Shown: positions 1 to 7,330 of the stretch, piece by piece | Position numbering within the stretch: position 1 is the stretch's first letter | Layout: each line of letters begins with the position of its first letter | From: Methanobacteriota archaeon | GTDB lineage: Archaea; Thermoplasmatota; Poseidoniia; Poseidoniales; Poseidoniaceae | Assembly: GCA_002710015.1 (NCBI GenBank) | Contig: PAOW01000001.1 | Location: 1-35,669 of the forward strand | Length of the DNA: 35,669 nucleotides | Direction of reading: 5' to 3' | Translations under genes and position numbers: made by a program | Notes under the pieces: generated by a model | The model's database searches: none | What the model was told of the DNA's origin: nothing | Seen by the model: only the letters and a program-made list of their open reading frames with translations

Positions 1-1714
1 GTACATGTTCTTCACGTAGCGCCTCCTTGATCAGCGGGTGTTGTGGGACCCCCCCAATCGTCGCGCAAACGAGGTTAGATCGACGAAGAACCATTTCCGA
101 CAAATCTTCATCCGACAAATCTGCTGCTGCGGAACCCAATCGCTGTTTGAGATCATCGACTTGTTCGGGTTCAGTCCATCGATGAATATCGGAATCATAT
201 ACGAGTTGGTCTCGTTCCAATGGTTCATTCCTCCATCGTCTTGAGTTAACGATTCGAAGCGGTTGGACCAATTCATTTTCTCCAAATCGTGATAGAACGT
301 TGTCGATGGATGCTTGAGTCGAACCGCATAGAAGAATTCTGTAATTGTGCTCAGTATCGGACAACAGTTGTAGAATGAGTTCACCAATGGTCTCAGTCTT
401 CCCTGAACCCGGAGGCCCTTCTAGGAACGCGAAATCATCACTCGCAAGGGCCTTCAAAATGAAACGCTGCTGTTCAGCCGATCCCTCTGCTCCACTTCCG
501 ACTCTTGTCATCCAAGGAACAATAGGGGTGCGCAGGGATTCGCAATCGTTCCAAGCTTTGATGTGCTTATGATCCAATCTCGTTGTCAATTCCATCAAGG
601 GAATGTGGTGAGACAAAGGAGCTCTCTGCAAACGTTCAATCGCAGCTTTCTGATTCTGTAGATCTGCGAATCTAAGTGGCAGAGTCAATTCGCTGACATT
701 AGGGAGTTCTGAGAGTCGAATAATTCGAGATTCCCTGTTTCGTTCAAGGATTTTGTATTCTTTACCCTTACCCTTCTTCGATTGAAGCATGCGGATCTCA
801 CTGTCTTCAAAGAGGATGTCTATGGGGTCCACGACTGCATCACTTTCAACTTCTGCCGATAGTTTCACCCACACACCCTCTTCCTCGATTTCTGTCCAAG
901 AGACTCGAATCCCCTCAGTCGTTGTCAAATACGGACTCTCAGGAGAGGAATTGAGTGTAATCTCCGTTCGCCCGCCCCATGATTCTGTAATGATGGTCGA
1001 ACCATCCAACAATTGTGTTCCACGTTCCGGCTTCCATTGATTTACAGAAATCACCTCAAATTCTTCAATATGAGCAGGGTCGACCTCAGAGCGGTGTCGG
1101 GCGATGAGCAATTCATGTCGCTCCCCCGAAACTGTTGTTTTAGCTTCGATTACAGGGTATCTTGTACCTTTGATTAATACTGACTCAGGCGCTTCACCCG
1201 TACTTTCAGCTACTACGTGAATTGGGTGTCCTTTGAGTAAAAGGTTTGCAGAACCAACCAAATCCCTATCAACGGTGATAGCGACTTCATTGTGGCTACC
1301 AAATTGTCTCTTGATATATACGTCATCAATCTTGATATATTCTCCTTTGTCCTCATCGAAAATCGTGTGCTTGTCAACTTCAACATCTACAGGCCAATCT
1401 CTGATGACTTGTTCTGTCGCCCCATCTATTGCAATCACAACTACACTGGCTTGCGAAGCCAATTTGGCCCGGATTGGTCTTTGGTCCAGAGATGTGATTG
1501 GTTCGATTTGGAAGGTCATCAATTCCTTGCGCTTCCATCTGGCACTGAGGCCATTTTGAACGAATTTCTTGAAAGGATCCAATCCAAATCGATAAGCAGC
1601 TTCCATCCCGCTCCATTTGTCACCCTTTGAAATGTGTCCAAAGTGCAATTTATTCCATAGTTTTCCAAAGGCCCATCTTGCCTTTGTTTTTTCATCGACC
1701 TCGGGTTTTGACAT
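1..1714 (-). CDS. SF1 superfamily helicase (Upf1/Dna2-like), C-terminus cut by window edge
   Basis: Open reading frame from ATG at 1714 running off the left edge without a stop (571 codons visible). A Walker A motif GPPGSGKT lies at residues ~433-440 (bases 395-418). It is followed by a motif Ia-like stretch (ILLCGSTQASIDNVL) and an LVCATIGG segment typical of Upf1/Dna2-type SF1 helicases. These proteins unwind DNA or RNA; the DExx box, later motifs and any nuclease domain lie outside the window, so the substrate is unknown. The first ~430 residues are beta-rich, and I recognise no domain in them. The start is 9 nt after the stop of the upstream Ycf46-like ATPase gene, with a GAGGT-like ribosome site, so the two are probably cotranscribed. 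The family call is firm; the specific role is not. Confidence 0.85.
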   Translation of the reverse strand, partial: MSKPEVDEKTKARWAFGKLWNKLHFGHISKGDKWSGMEAAYRFGLDPFKKFVQNGLSARWKRKELMTFQIEPITSLDQRPIRAKLASQASVVVIAIDGATEQVIRDWPVDVEVDKHTIFDEDKGEYIKIDDVYIKRQFGSHNEVAITVDRDLVGSANLLLKGHPIHVVAESTGEAPESVLIKGTRYPVIEAKTTVSGERHELLIARHRSEVDPAHIEEFEVISVNQWKPERGTQLLDGSTIITESWGGRTEITLNSSPESPYLTTTEGIRVSWTEIEEEGVWVKLSAEVESDAVVDPIDILFEDSEIRMLQSKKGKGKEYKILERNRESRIIRLSELPNVSELTLPLRFADLQNQKAAIERLQRAPLSHHIPLMELTTRLDHKHIKAWNDCESLRTPIVPWMTRVGSGAEGSAEQQRFILKALASDDFAFLEGPPGSGKTETIGELILQLLSDTEHNYRILLCGSTQASIDNVLSRFGENELVQPLRIVNSRRWRNEPLERDQLVYDSDIHRWTEPEQVDDLKQRLGSAAADLSDEDLSEMVLRRSNLVCATIGGVPQHPLIKEALREEHV

Positions 1715-1723
1715 TAACCAACC

Positions 1724-3421
1724 TCAATCATCATCGAATGGATTTCTTCTTTCACTTCTGAGTCTTGGAGGTTCCTTTTCTCCATCTTTCTTTTCAACAC
1801 TCTCAAGATCTCCTGAAGATGCCATTCTTGCACGAGCAGAAGCCCACTCCCTCATGTCACGAATTCCTTCTCGCATTGTTTTTGCGAGTGGGTACGTACT
1901 CCTAATTGCTGAATCAACATCGCTTTCGCCTAATCGTCGTTTTTGGCTGAATGCAGTGAACATTCCATCCTTCACAGCTTGCTCTATTTCCGCACCACTA
2001 AACAATGGAGAATCCTTTGCTAATCGCTCTAAATCGAACTGATCGAGAATATCTTCGTTGTGTGTAGAAAGGTGAATTTTGAATATGTCGCGTCTAATCT
2101 TTTCACTAGGTAAATCGCAGAAAAAAATCTCATCGAATCTTCCTTTCCTAAGCATTTCAGGAGGCAATTGAGCAATGTTGTTTGATGTTGCTAAAACGAA
2201 CACAGGAGCCGTTTTTTCTTGCATCCATGTCAAAAATGTTCCAAAAACTCTTGACGTTACTCCTCCATCAGTTTGACCAGAACTTTGAGAACCAGACAGG
2301 CCCTTTTCGATTTCATCAATCCACAAAATGCAGGGAGAAACAGCTTCAGCAACCCTCAGTGCTTCTCGAATATTTCTCTCGCTTTCTCCAACTATCCCTC
2401 CGAAAACCTTCCCCAAGTCAAAACGAATCAAAGGGAATCGCCAAAGAGCAGCAGCAGCCTTAGCAGTCAAGCTCTTACCACAGCCGGGTATTCCCAATAG
2501 CATCACTCCTTTCGGTGGTTGAAGTCCAAATTCAGCAGCCTCTTCTGTGAATGCTCCGCCTCGTTGGTTGAACCATTCTTTAAGTTGGTCTAGACCTCCA
2601 ACACTCGCCATTGATTCAGATGGTTGGAAAAATTCCAGAATCCCGCTTTTCCTGATTATCTGTTCCTTTTCAGCATTAATAATGTCAATCTCGTTTTCTG
2701 TTAATTGGCCATTTTGAGCAGCAGCCTTTGCGAATGCTAATTCTGCTTCCATCGCAGTCAAACCTTTTGCGGATTCAATGAGTCTTTTCGTTGGTTTTAC
2801 TTTACTTGCTGGCAAACTAAATCTGTCTTCTGCCACCGATTCTAAGATAATTTTTAGTGTATCTATGTTAGGAAGCGGTAGATCAAGAATTGGCATTTCT
2901 TTTTCCAGTTCTTGTTTCAAAACTTCGGTAGTTGTGCCGAGTACAACCATCCTTTCTTTGAGGTCATCTCTATTGTTCATTCTTGCAGCTTTCCTCAACC
3001 ATAGGGTCAGGTCGTCCATCTCATTGTGGTATCTTTCCTCGAACAGTGCGTGCGCATCTTCGAGATGAAGCACTGCTGGCTGCAGAAATCCTCTTGGTTT
3101 GCTAATGTCTCCTCCTTCATTATTGTCGCAATCAAGGAACCATTGCAAGGTTTGTCTACCGTTTTTCATTGCACCTGTGACTAAATCTTCTGGCAACTGA
3201 TCTCCACGTTTCCATTCCTGTTCTTCGAAGTCCCATTCATGTAATTGATCAGTGTGCGTCCATTTTAGATATCTACGAGGTTGGTCCTGCGCTTTGATTG
3301 CTTGCTTGATTCTTGCTTCAACTCGTTCCCATTCGTGAGAAACAATTTGCACTAATGGTGCTTGTGCTTTCATAAGTTGAACAAAGTCGTTACGAAATTT
3401 CATATTGGGGTCATTGCGCAT
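1724..3421 (-). CDS. Ycf46-like AAA+ ATPase
   Basis: A 565-aa protein. The N-terminal ~260 residues match the Ycf46-type pattern: an APLVQIVSHEWERVE segment, a predicted 'HLEDAH' strand and a 'LDLPLP' motif. A classic AAA+ module follows: Walker A GIPGCGKS at ~310-317, Walker B ILWIDE at ~365-370, sensor-1 LATSNN and an arginine-finger-like RKGRFDE. Ycf46 proteins are known from cyanobacteria and plastids, with a proposed role in regulating photosynthesis or carbon uptake; that cannot be carried over here. A longer reading frame begins at TTG 3451, but a TATATATC element at 3441-3449 sits 24 bp before ATG 3421, which fits a leaderless start there. It ends 9 nt before the SF1 helicase gene. 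A joint ATPase/helicase function is inference. Confidence 0.85.
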   Translation of the reverse strand: MRNDPNMKFRNDFVQLMKAQAPLVQIVSHEWERVEARIKQAIKAQDQPRRYLKWTHTDQLHEWDFEEQEWKRGDQLPEDLVTGAMKNGRQTLQWFLDCDNNEGGDISKPRGFLQPAVLHLEDAHALFEERYHNEMDDLTLWLRKAARMNNRDDLKERMVVLGTTTEVLKQELEKEMPILDLPLPNIDTLKIILESVAEDRFSLPASKVKPTKRLIESAKGLTAMEAELAFAKAAAQNGQLTENEIDIINAEKEQIIRKSGILEFFQPSESMASVGGLDQLKEWFNQRGGAFTEEAAEFGLQPPKGVMLLGIPGCGKSLTAKAAAALWRFPLIRFDLGKVFGGIVGESERNIREALRVAEAVSPCILWIDEIEKGLSGSQSSGQTDGGVTSRVFGTFLTWMQEKTAPVFVLATSNNIAQLPPEMLRKGRFDEIFFCDLPSEKIRRDIFKIHLSTHNEDILDQFDLERLAKDSPLFSGAEIEQAVKDGMFTAFSQKRRLGESDVDSAIRSTYPLAKTMREGIRDMREWASARARMASSGDLESVEKKDGEKEPPRLRSERRNPFDDD

Positions 3422-3439
3422 ATGCAATCTTAAACCTTG

Positions 3440-3449
3440 GATATATATC
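3440..3449 (-). promoter_or_regulatory. TATA box of the Ycf46-like ATPase gene
   Basis: On the minus strand the sequence reads GATATATATCC, centred about 24 bp upstream of ATG 3421. This is the archaeal TATA-to-start distance expected for a leaderless transcript. It argues against the upstream TTG start at 3451, which would place the promoter inside the gene. Confidence 0.5.
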
Positions 3450-3454
3450 AAAAC

Positions 3455-4258
3455 TTAGATACAGTAGGGGCATGATATTCCACGAACAAACTCTGGACTT
3501 GCTGCTTGTTCTGGTGTTAGGGGTTCTCTGCATGCCCAGCAGACCTCAGAAGTAGTTTCTTTTAACTCACCATCAACGCCAACTCTGCGGTCGAAAACGA
3601 AGCACTCTCCGTTCCAGTGTGCTCCACCGGTTTTCTCAAAATAATTTAGGATACCACCTTCGAGTTGGTATACTTCTTTGTAGCCCTCATTAAGCATAAC
3701 AACACTTGCCTTTTCACAACGAATTCCTCCAGTGCAAAACATAACAACTGGCTTGTCTTTATCGATATCAGCATTCTTTACGGCCTCGGGAAACGCTCGA
3801 AAGCTGCGAATATCGAGATCGATTGCGTTCTCGAATGTTCCCATTCTTATTTCGTAATCATTTCGCGTGTCTAAAATTGTGATATCTTTTTGTTCTTCCA
3901 ACCACTTTTGGAACTTGAGTGGATCAAGATGCTTTCCCGTGAATTCGTGCGGCTTTACACTCAAATCCCCCATGGAAATAATTTCTTTTTTCAATCGTAC
4001 GTTCATCTTACGAAAGGCACAATCCGATGACTCAGAATACTTAACCCAGATGTCTTTGAACCGTTCATCAGATTTTATGTGTTCAACAAAGATGTCGATT
4101 TTTTCTTTCGGAGCTGAGAGAAAAATGTTGATTCCCTCTGGCGAAAGTAGAATAGTTCCATAAATTCCATGTGAGTCACAAAATTCTTTGAAAGGCGCTC
4201 TTAAATCCTCGAATTCAGGCATTTCCAAGAATTTGTAAGCCGCTATATTGGTCCACAT
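3455..4258 (-). CDS. trhO: tRNA uridine-34 hydroxylase, TrhO/YceA (UPF0176) family
   Basis: A 267-aa protein with the full TrhO layout. It has an N-terminal alpha/beta domain (GTILLSPEGIN near residues 34-44), a rhodanese domain with the CTGGIRCEKAS active loop (Cys175, second Cys181), and a C-terminal cysteine cluster made of CWAC and CPYC. TrhO of bacteria makes 5-hydroxyuridine at tRNA position 34. The family signature is unmistakable, though the enzyme is mainly bacterial, so acquisition from bacteria is likely. The gene begins 12 nt after the cupin stop, with a GAGGCGG ribosome-site-like stretch before the ATG, so it is probably cotranscribed with the cupin gene. It ends 33 bp before the start of the Ycf46-like ATPase, which has its own TATA box. 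Confidence 0.88.
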   Translation of the reverse strand: MWTNIAAYKFLEMPEFEDLRAPFKEFCDSHGIYGTILLSPEGINIFLSAPKEKIDIFVEHIKSDERFKDIWVKYSESSDCAFRKMNVRLKKEIISMGDLSVKPHEFTGKHLDPLKFQKWLEEQKDITILDTRNDYEIRMGTFENAIDLDIRSFRAFPEAVKNADIDKDKPVVMFCTGGIRCEKASVVMLNEGYKEVYQLEGGILNYFEKTGGAHWNGECFVFDRRVGVDGELKETTSEVCWACREPLTPEQAASPEFVRGISCPYCI

Positions 4259-4270
4259 GCGAAACCCGCC

Positions 4271-4633
4271 TCAAACTAATTTTACACCATCTGGCCACAG
4301 AACTAAGATCAACGTTTGGCCACTAGTTCTGGGTGTGTGAGATGCACCTTTGTCCATCCATACGATAGATCCTTGTGGGTAAGTTCCATCTTCATCCCAA
4401 ACCTCTCCCTCAAGAACAAGATAGCATTCTCCACCAGGATGGCTATGAGGCATAAATGCATCAATGTTGACATCACTTTTGACATCATACAAAACAAGCG
4501 ACGTCGGACCTTCTCTAGCAAGTTTGCCTAACCTCACTCCTCCCCCCAACTCTCTCCATCGAATGTTTTCTTCAATCCATTGACGGTCAACGTTCATTGT
4601 CAACCATTCAGACAGCCCATGCGAAAACGGCAT
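4271..4633 (-). CDS. ChrR-type cupin domain protein
   Basis: A 120-aa single-domain cupin. Metal-ligand motif 1 is HSHPGGE (His63, His65, Glu69), and motif 2 contributes His99 in GASHTP. The strand pattern YLVLEGEVWDEDG and GSIVWM resembles the cupin half of the anti-sigma factor ChrR. Proteins of this type bind Zn or another metal and act as sensors or small dioxygenases; I cannot tell which. No zinc-binding anti-sigma N-domain is present. An alternative start is Met13 at 4597, and a CATAAAT element at 4650-4656 does not settle the choice. It heads the minus-strand block with trhO and is divergent from the winged-helix regulator. Confidence 0.8.
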   Translation of the reverse strand: MPFSHGLSEWLTMNVDRQWIEENIRWRELGGGVRLGKLAREGPTSLVLYDVKSDVNIDAFMPHSHPGGECYLVLEGEVWDEDGTYPQGSIVWMDKGASHTPRTSGQTLILVLWPDGVKLV

Positions 4634-4684
4634 GCTTACCCCAGAAATTCATTTATGTTTAGTATTTTGATTGGCGAATAATAA

Positions 4685-4710
4685 TTTAGGAGGTCATATC
4701 ACCACCTATT
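4685..4710 (+). promoter_or_regulatory. Palindromic operator copy 1
   Basis: Left arm TTTAGGAGGT (4685-4694), 6-nt spacer, right arm ACCACCTATT (4701-4710); 7 of 10 positions pair. It lies just after an AT-rich TATA-like stretch (4678-4687) and just before ATG 4718 of the winged-helix gene, where a repressor would block transcription. The left arm contains AGGAGGT and could act as a ribosome site, but it is 23 nt from the ATG (14 from an upstream TTG), too far for normal use. A second copy with an identical left arm and the same spacer occurs at 5058-5083. Confidence 0.6.
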
Positions 4711-4717
4711 GGTTGAG

Positions 4718-5062
4718 ATGCGCAAGCAACGTGATTTACCAGTTACGATGTATCGAATTTTGTTATACATTTCAAGAATGAAGAACTCAGATGATGATTC
4801 ACGGAGGCTTGTTCGTATTGAAAGAGCTACTGGAATAGATAGGAAGGAGTTACGTATTTATCTAGAAAAAATGGAGGCTAATGAGTTGATAGAGTCGCTC
4901 GATTCAGGAAAAAAAGGTCGAGGTGGACATCCAATTATTTGTTGGAACATTACGGAATCTGGAAGAATGTGGCGCTCGGATTTAGGTAGGTTCATTCAAC
5001 TCGGCCAGCGTCTAGAATTTTATCCTGAGTCATTCTTTTATCTCCCATCAGATGGATTTTAG
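4718..5062 (+). CDS. Winged-helix DNA-binding regulator
   Basis: A 114-aa protein counted from ATG 4718; the frame also opens at TTG 4709. Residues ~8-60 follow a winged-helix plan: a helix starting TMYRILLYIS, a recognition-type pair RIERATGIDRKELRIYLEKM, then a basic wing with GKKGRGGHP. The C-terminal part (QLGQRLEFYPESFFYL) is probably a dimerisation element. No ligand-binding domain is evident. The gene sits between two near-identical palindromes, one before its start and one overlapping its stop codon, and is followed on the same strand by a set of small membrane proteins. Autoregulation plus control of that operon is the natural inference. Assignment to a named regulator family is not possible from sequence alone. 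Confidence 0.75.
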   Translation: MRKQRDLPVTMYRILLYISRMKNSDDDSRRLVRIERATGIDRKELRIYLEKMEANELIESLDSGKKGRGGHPIICWNITESGRMWRSDLGRFIQLGQRLEFYPESFFYLPSDGF

Positions 5063-5083
5063 GAGGTTCTTTTACCCCCTAAA
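5058..5083 (+). promoter_or_regulatory. Palindromic operator copy 2
   Basis: Left arm TTTAGGAGGT (5058-5067), 6-nt spacer, right arm ACCCCCTAAA (5074-5083); 9 of 10 positions pair. The left arm is identical to copy 1 at 4685. It overlaps the stop codon of the regulator (5060-5062) and ends 13 bp before the TATA box of the downstream operon, a position compatible with activation or with a second repression site. No T-run follows it, so a simple terminator is less likely. Confidence 0.65.
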
Positions 5084-5096
5084 CAACTCCTCTCCC

Positions 5097-5104
5097 ATAT
5101 ATAT
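5097..5104 (+). promoter_or_regulatory. TATA box of the small membrane protein operon
   Basis: ATATATAT followed by CC, centred about 27 bp before ATG 5128, giving an expected transcription start at or next to the start codon. It is preceded by the palindrome at 5058-5083. An ATATCC/GGATAT inverted pair (5101-5106 and 5121-5126) brackets the start region. Confidence 0.6.
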
Positions 5105-5127
5105 CCTAAACCGCTATCGGGGATATA

Positions 5128-5412
5128 ATGGCTGACAAGAAGAACCCGGTTGATAAGACAACTAAGGGCTTGACATCATTAATTGATGAGTTTACTAGTT
5201 CTATCAAGGAGCTAGTAAACGCAGGTGAGGAGACTGTTATACACCTTGCAGTAGGGGGCGGACGAGCAATATCAGCTGTCGTTGACGCTACTGGGACGGT
5301 AACAAAAGTGGCAGTTGAAACCGCGACTAATGTTGTTGGAGCAGTTGGTGGGGGAGCTTATCGAGCCGTAAAAAATCTAACAAAAGAAAAAAACGAGGGG
5401 GAAGATGAATGA
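5128..5412 (+). CDS. Small Gly/Ala/Val-rich amphipathic protein
   Basis: A 94-aa protein of no family I recognise. It has a polar N-terminus with many lysines. From residue ~37 comes a long alanine-, valine- and glycine-rich stretch with repeated small-residue patterns (AVGGGRAISAVVDATG, NVVGAVGGGAYRAV) interrupted by single Asp, Lys and Glu residues. It ends in a charged KEKNEGEDE tail. The pattern suggests amphipathic or glycine-zipper helices lying on or packing in a membrane rather than a clean transmembrane span. It is the first gene after the palindrome and TATA box, and overlaps the next gene by 4 nt (ATGA), so the two are translationally coupled. Confidence 0.7.
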   Translation: MADKKNPVDKTTKGLTSLIDEFTSSIKELVNAGEETVIHLAVGGGRAISAVVDATGTVTKVAVETATNVVGAVGGGAYRAVKNLTKEKNEGEDE

Positions 5413-5594
5413 TAGGAAGAACATTGTTGTTGACAGTAAGCGTTGCAACTTCAGCTTTTGTTGCTGGAGCAGTTACTAGTGGTTTCAAGCACTACTACCA
5501 ACGTTTTGCAGAAGAAGAAGACATGAATGACGGAACTGTTACTATGGTTGAGATAGTATCTGATAAAACTAAGAAAACTAGGGGGAAGAAGTGA
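5409..5594 (+). CDS. Small single-span membrane protein
   Basis: A 61-aa protein with an N-terminal hydrophobic helix (residues ~4-25, including LLLTVSVATSAFVAGAV). An acidic middle (AEEEDMNDG) and a basic C-terminus (KKTRGKK) follow. It is coupled on both sides: its ATG overlaps the previous stop (ATGA), and its TGA shares one base with the next ATG (TGATG). The hydrophobic segment could be an uncleaved anchor or a signal peptide. No family is recognised. Gene order and coupling point to a complex with its neighbours. Confidence 0.65.
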   Translation: MIGRTLLLTVSVATSAFVAGAVTSGFKHYYQRFAEEEDMNDGTVTMVEIVSDKTKKTRGKK

Positions 5595-5773
5595 TGATAC
5601 CGATGATAATAGGTGCTGTGGGAGTAGTTGTAACTACCATTAACGCAGTGGGAATAGGTGCAACAGCTGGCATGGGATACGGCCTAGGTCGAAAATATGG
5701 CAGAAAGATTTGTGAATTGGCAGAAAATGCTGAAGCGCGCTTAACGGGTTTAATCTCAAAATCGTCAGAGTGA
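5594..5773 (+). CDS. Small glycine-rich membrane protein
   Basis: A 59-aa protein from ATG 5594; a GTG three bases earlier is also possible. A single hydrophobic segment (MIPMIIGAVGVVVTTINAVG) runs into a glycine-zipper-like turn with GIGATAGMGYGLG. An amphipathic basic/acidic C-terminal helix follows (KYGRKICELAENAEARL). No family is recognised. It is the third gene of the coupled set. Its glycine spacing resembles that of the 94-aa protein two genes upstream, suggesting that the small proteins pack together in the membrane. Confidence 0.65.
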   Translation: MIPMIIGAVGVVVTTINAVGIGATAGMGYGLGRKYGRKICELAENAEARLTGLISKSSE

Positions 5774-5802
5774 TTCAATAATAGGCAATTAGTGGGCTTT
5801 GT

Positions 5803-6594
5803 GTGGTAGAACCAATTTCTCTTCCCGTGATCCCACCAGAGAATGTCTGGGATCTATACATAATATTCCTGTGTGTCCCATTCGTCTTACGATTACTTTT
5901 GTTGACAAGGCCAATATACAGAGTTACAAAACAACTAGCGCCACATGGTGGATGGTTCTTTAAAAGACTCAGGGAATTGCCGATAAAAGGGTTAGGAATT
6001 ATCGTTTTTAATGAAATCATGGCATTTTCAATTCCTATATTTCTTGTTTTAATTTTAAGATTGTTTTCGAATACTTTAGGATGGGAATCGTGGGCTGAAA
6101 CCCCTGTAATTGGGCTTTCAGCATTAGTTCTGTTGAGCATGATTTGGTTAGCTTTTGATTTATTGCGTATAGCGCGAATTAGGCGAATGTTAGTAGCGAT
6201 AGAGAGACAGAATGTGACAAAATTAAGGAAATTAGCTGATGCTGGATTTGGGATAAGACGATGGTTAAACAAATTTTCACGCAAAGGTGAAACTGATTCT
6301 GAGAAAGCAAAGAGAGCCTCAAAATCTGCTGGCAAGAAGATAGGTTCTCTCCTCCTGCTCAGGAGGATGACTCCAGCAGGTTTAGTCGGGGCTGTTGCAA
6401 CCGGTGCAGCGGTCGAAGCGGCTAGAATCGGTGCGGGAAAGGTAACGGAAATGATTGATGAAAAAATGCAAAATGAGTTCGACAAGATTGCAAAATCCAA
6501 CACAAATACCCTACTATTGCTGTTTGTGAGAGATTTCGCAATGGGTGTAGCCCCTCTACTTGCATTGTGGCTAGTTCCTATGCTGCTGCCTTAA
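5803..6594 (+). CDS. Multi-span membrane protein of the small-protein operon
   Basis: A 263-aa protein starting at GTG 5803; an in-frame TAG at 5782-5784 rules out an earlier start, and the next Met is far inside. Three strong transmembrane helices lie near residues 16-36, 62-87 and 102-122. A basic cytoplasmic-type region (~125-190) comes next, then an alanine/glycine-rich segment (~195-218) and a last hydrophobic helix at the extreme C-terminus (~238-263). No family is recognised. It follows the three coupled small genes after 29 bp. A TTCAATAATAGG element ~23 bp before the GTG could give it a promoter of its own. It may be the membrane scaffold for the small proteins. Confidence 0.7.
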   Translation: MVEPISLPVIPPENVWDLYIIFLCVPFVLRLLLLTRPIYRVTKQLAPHGGWFFKRLRELPIKGLGIIVFNEIMAFSIPIFLVLILRLFSNTLGWESWAETPVIGLSALVLLSMIWLAFDLLRIARIRRMLVAIERQNVTKLRKLADAGFGIRRWLNKFSRKGETDSEKAKRASKSAGKKIGSLLLLRRMTPAGLVGAVATGAAVEAARIGAGKVTEMIDEKMQNEFDKIAKSNTNTLLLLFVRDFAMGVAPLLALWLVPMLLP

Positions 6595-6636
6595 CAAGAT
6601 TGAAAATTGATAGGCACAGCGGGCTAATTGAGTGAC

Positions 6637-7329
6637 ATGGCACTTCTAATCCTAATGCGACACGGTCAATCCATGTGGAATGCTGCAAATTTGTTCACAG
6701 GATGGGTCGATGTTCCACTAACAAATACTGGAATAGAAGAAGCTATTGCTGGAGGCAAGGAAATCTCATCATTGCCTATTGATGAGGTCCATGTTTCAAC
6801 TTTAATCAGAGCTCAAATGACTGCAATGTTAGCATTGGCTCAACATGATTCTGGTAAGACACCAATTTTCCAATATGCAGCGAGTAATGATTCGATGAGT
6901 GAAAATGAATCAAGAATGGTTGAATGGGCACAGTCAAATGATTCAGGATTCAACACAATTCCAGTGCATGTGTCTTGGCAACTCAACGAGCGAATGTATG
7001 GGGATTTACAAGGCTTAGATAAACAAGAAACTAGAGAAAAATTCGGTGATGATCAAGTACACATATGGCGTCGCTCATATGATGTTCCTCCTCCTAACGG
7101 TGAATCTTTAGAATTGACTGCTGCGCGAACAATACCTTATCTTGAAAGTAAAATTATTCCTTCGCTAGAAGAGGGGAAGAATTTGTTTATTGCCGCCCAT
7201 GGTAATAGTCTAAGATCAATAGTAATGAGCATAGAACAATTATCGAAAGAAGATGTTCTAAAACTTGAAATTCCTACTGGTAAACCAATTGTTTACGAAT
7301 GGAAAAATAAATCCTGGACACGCAGGTGA
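6637..7329 (+). CDS. gpmA: 2,3-bisphosphoglycerate-dependent phosphoglycerate mutase
   Basis: A histidine phosphatase superfamily protein of 230 aa, the usual dPGM length. It has LMRHGQSMWN (phospho-acceptor His9), FTGWVDVPLTNTG, the acid/base Glu118 in NERMYGDLQG, and the second catalytic His188 in AAHGNSLR. It interconverts 3- and 2-phosphoglycerate in glycolysis and gluconeogenesis. The canonical RHGES is RHGQS here, a tolerated change. ATG 6637 is preferred over TTG 6628: it puts the RHG motif at the normal position, and an AT-rich element (6598-6611) lies about 31 bp upstream. Many archaea use the cofactor-independent enzyme, so a bacterial-type origin is plausible. The next gene starts 1 base after the stop. 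Confidence 0.9.
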   Translation: MALLILMRHGQSMWNAANLFTGWVDVPLTNTGIEEAIAGGKEISSLPIDEVHVSTLIRAQMTAMLALAQHDSGKTPIFQYAASNDSMSENESRMVEWAQSNDSGFNTIPVHVSWQLNERMYGDLQGLDKQETREKFGDDQVHIWRRSYDVPPPNGESLELTAARTIPYLESKIIPSLEEGKNLFIAAHGNSLRSIVMSIEQLSKEDVLKLEIPTGKPIVYEWKNKSWTRR

Positions 7330-7330
7330 T

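Noticed and set aside
31-1640. Several short frames on both strands in the first 1.7 kb
   Set aside because: They are shadows of the edge-truncated helicase frame on the minus strand, which carries clear SF1 motifs.
4687-4694. AGGAGGT read simply as a ribosome binding site
   Set aside because: It is 23 nt from ATG 4718 and 14 from TTG 4709, and it recurs as one arm of a matching palindrome at 5058-5083 where no start lies at SD distance.
5058-5083. Palindrome as an intrinsic terminator
   Set aside because: No T-run follows it, and the same sequence occurs upstream of the regulator gene, which fits an operator better.
7265-7330. Extended N-terminus of the 140-aa membrane protein
   Set aside because: The extra 22 residues lie entirely within the end of gpmA in another frame; ATG 7331 directly precedes the hydrophobic segment.
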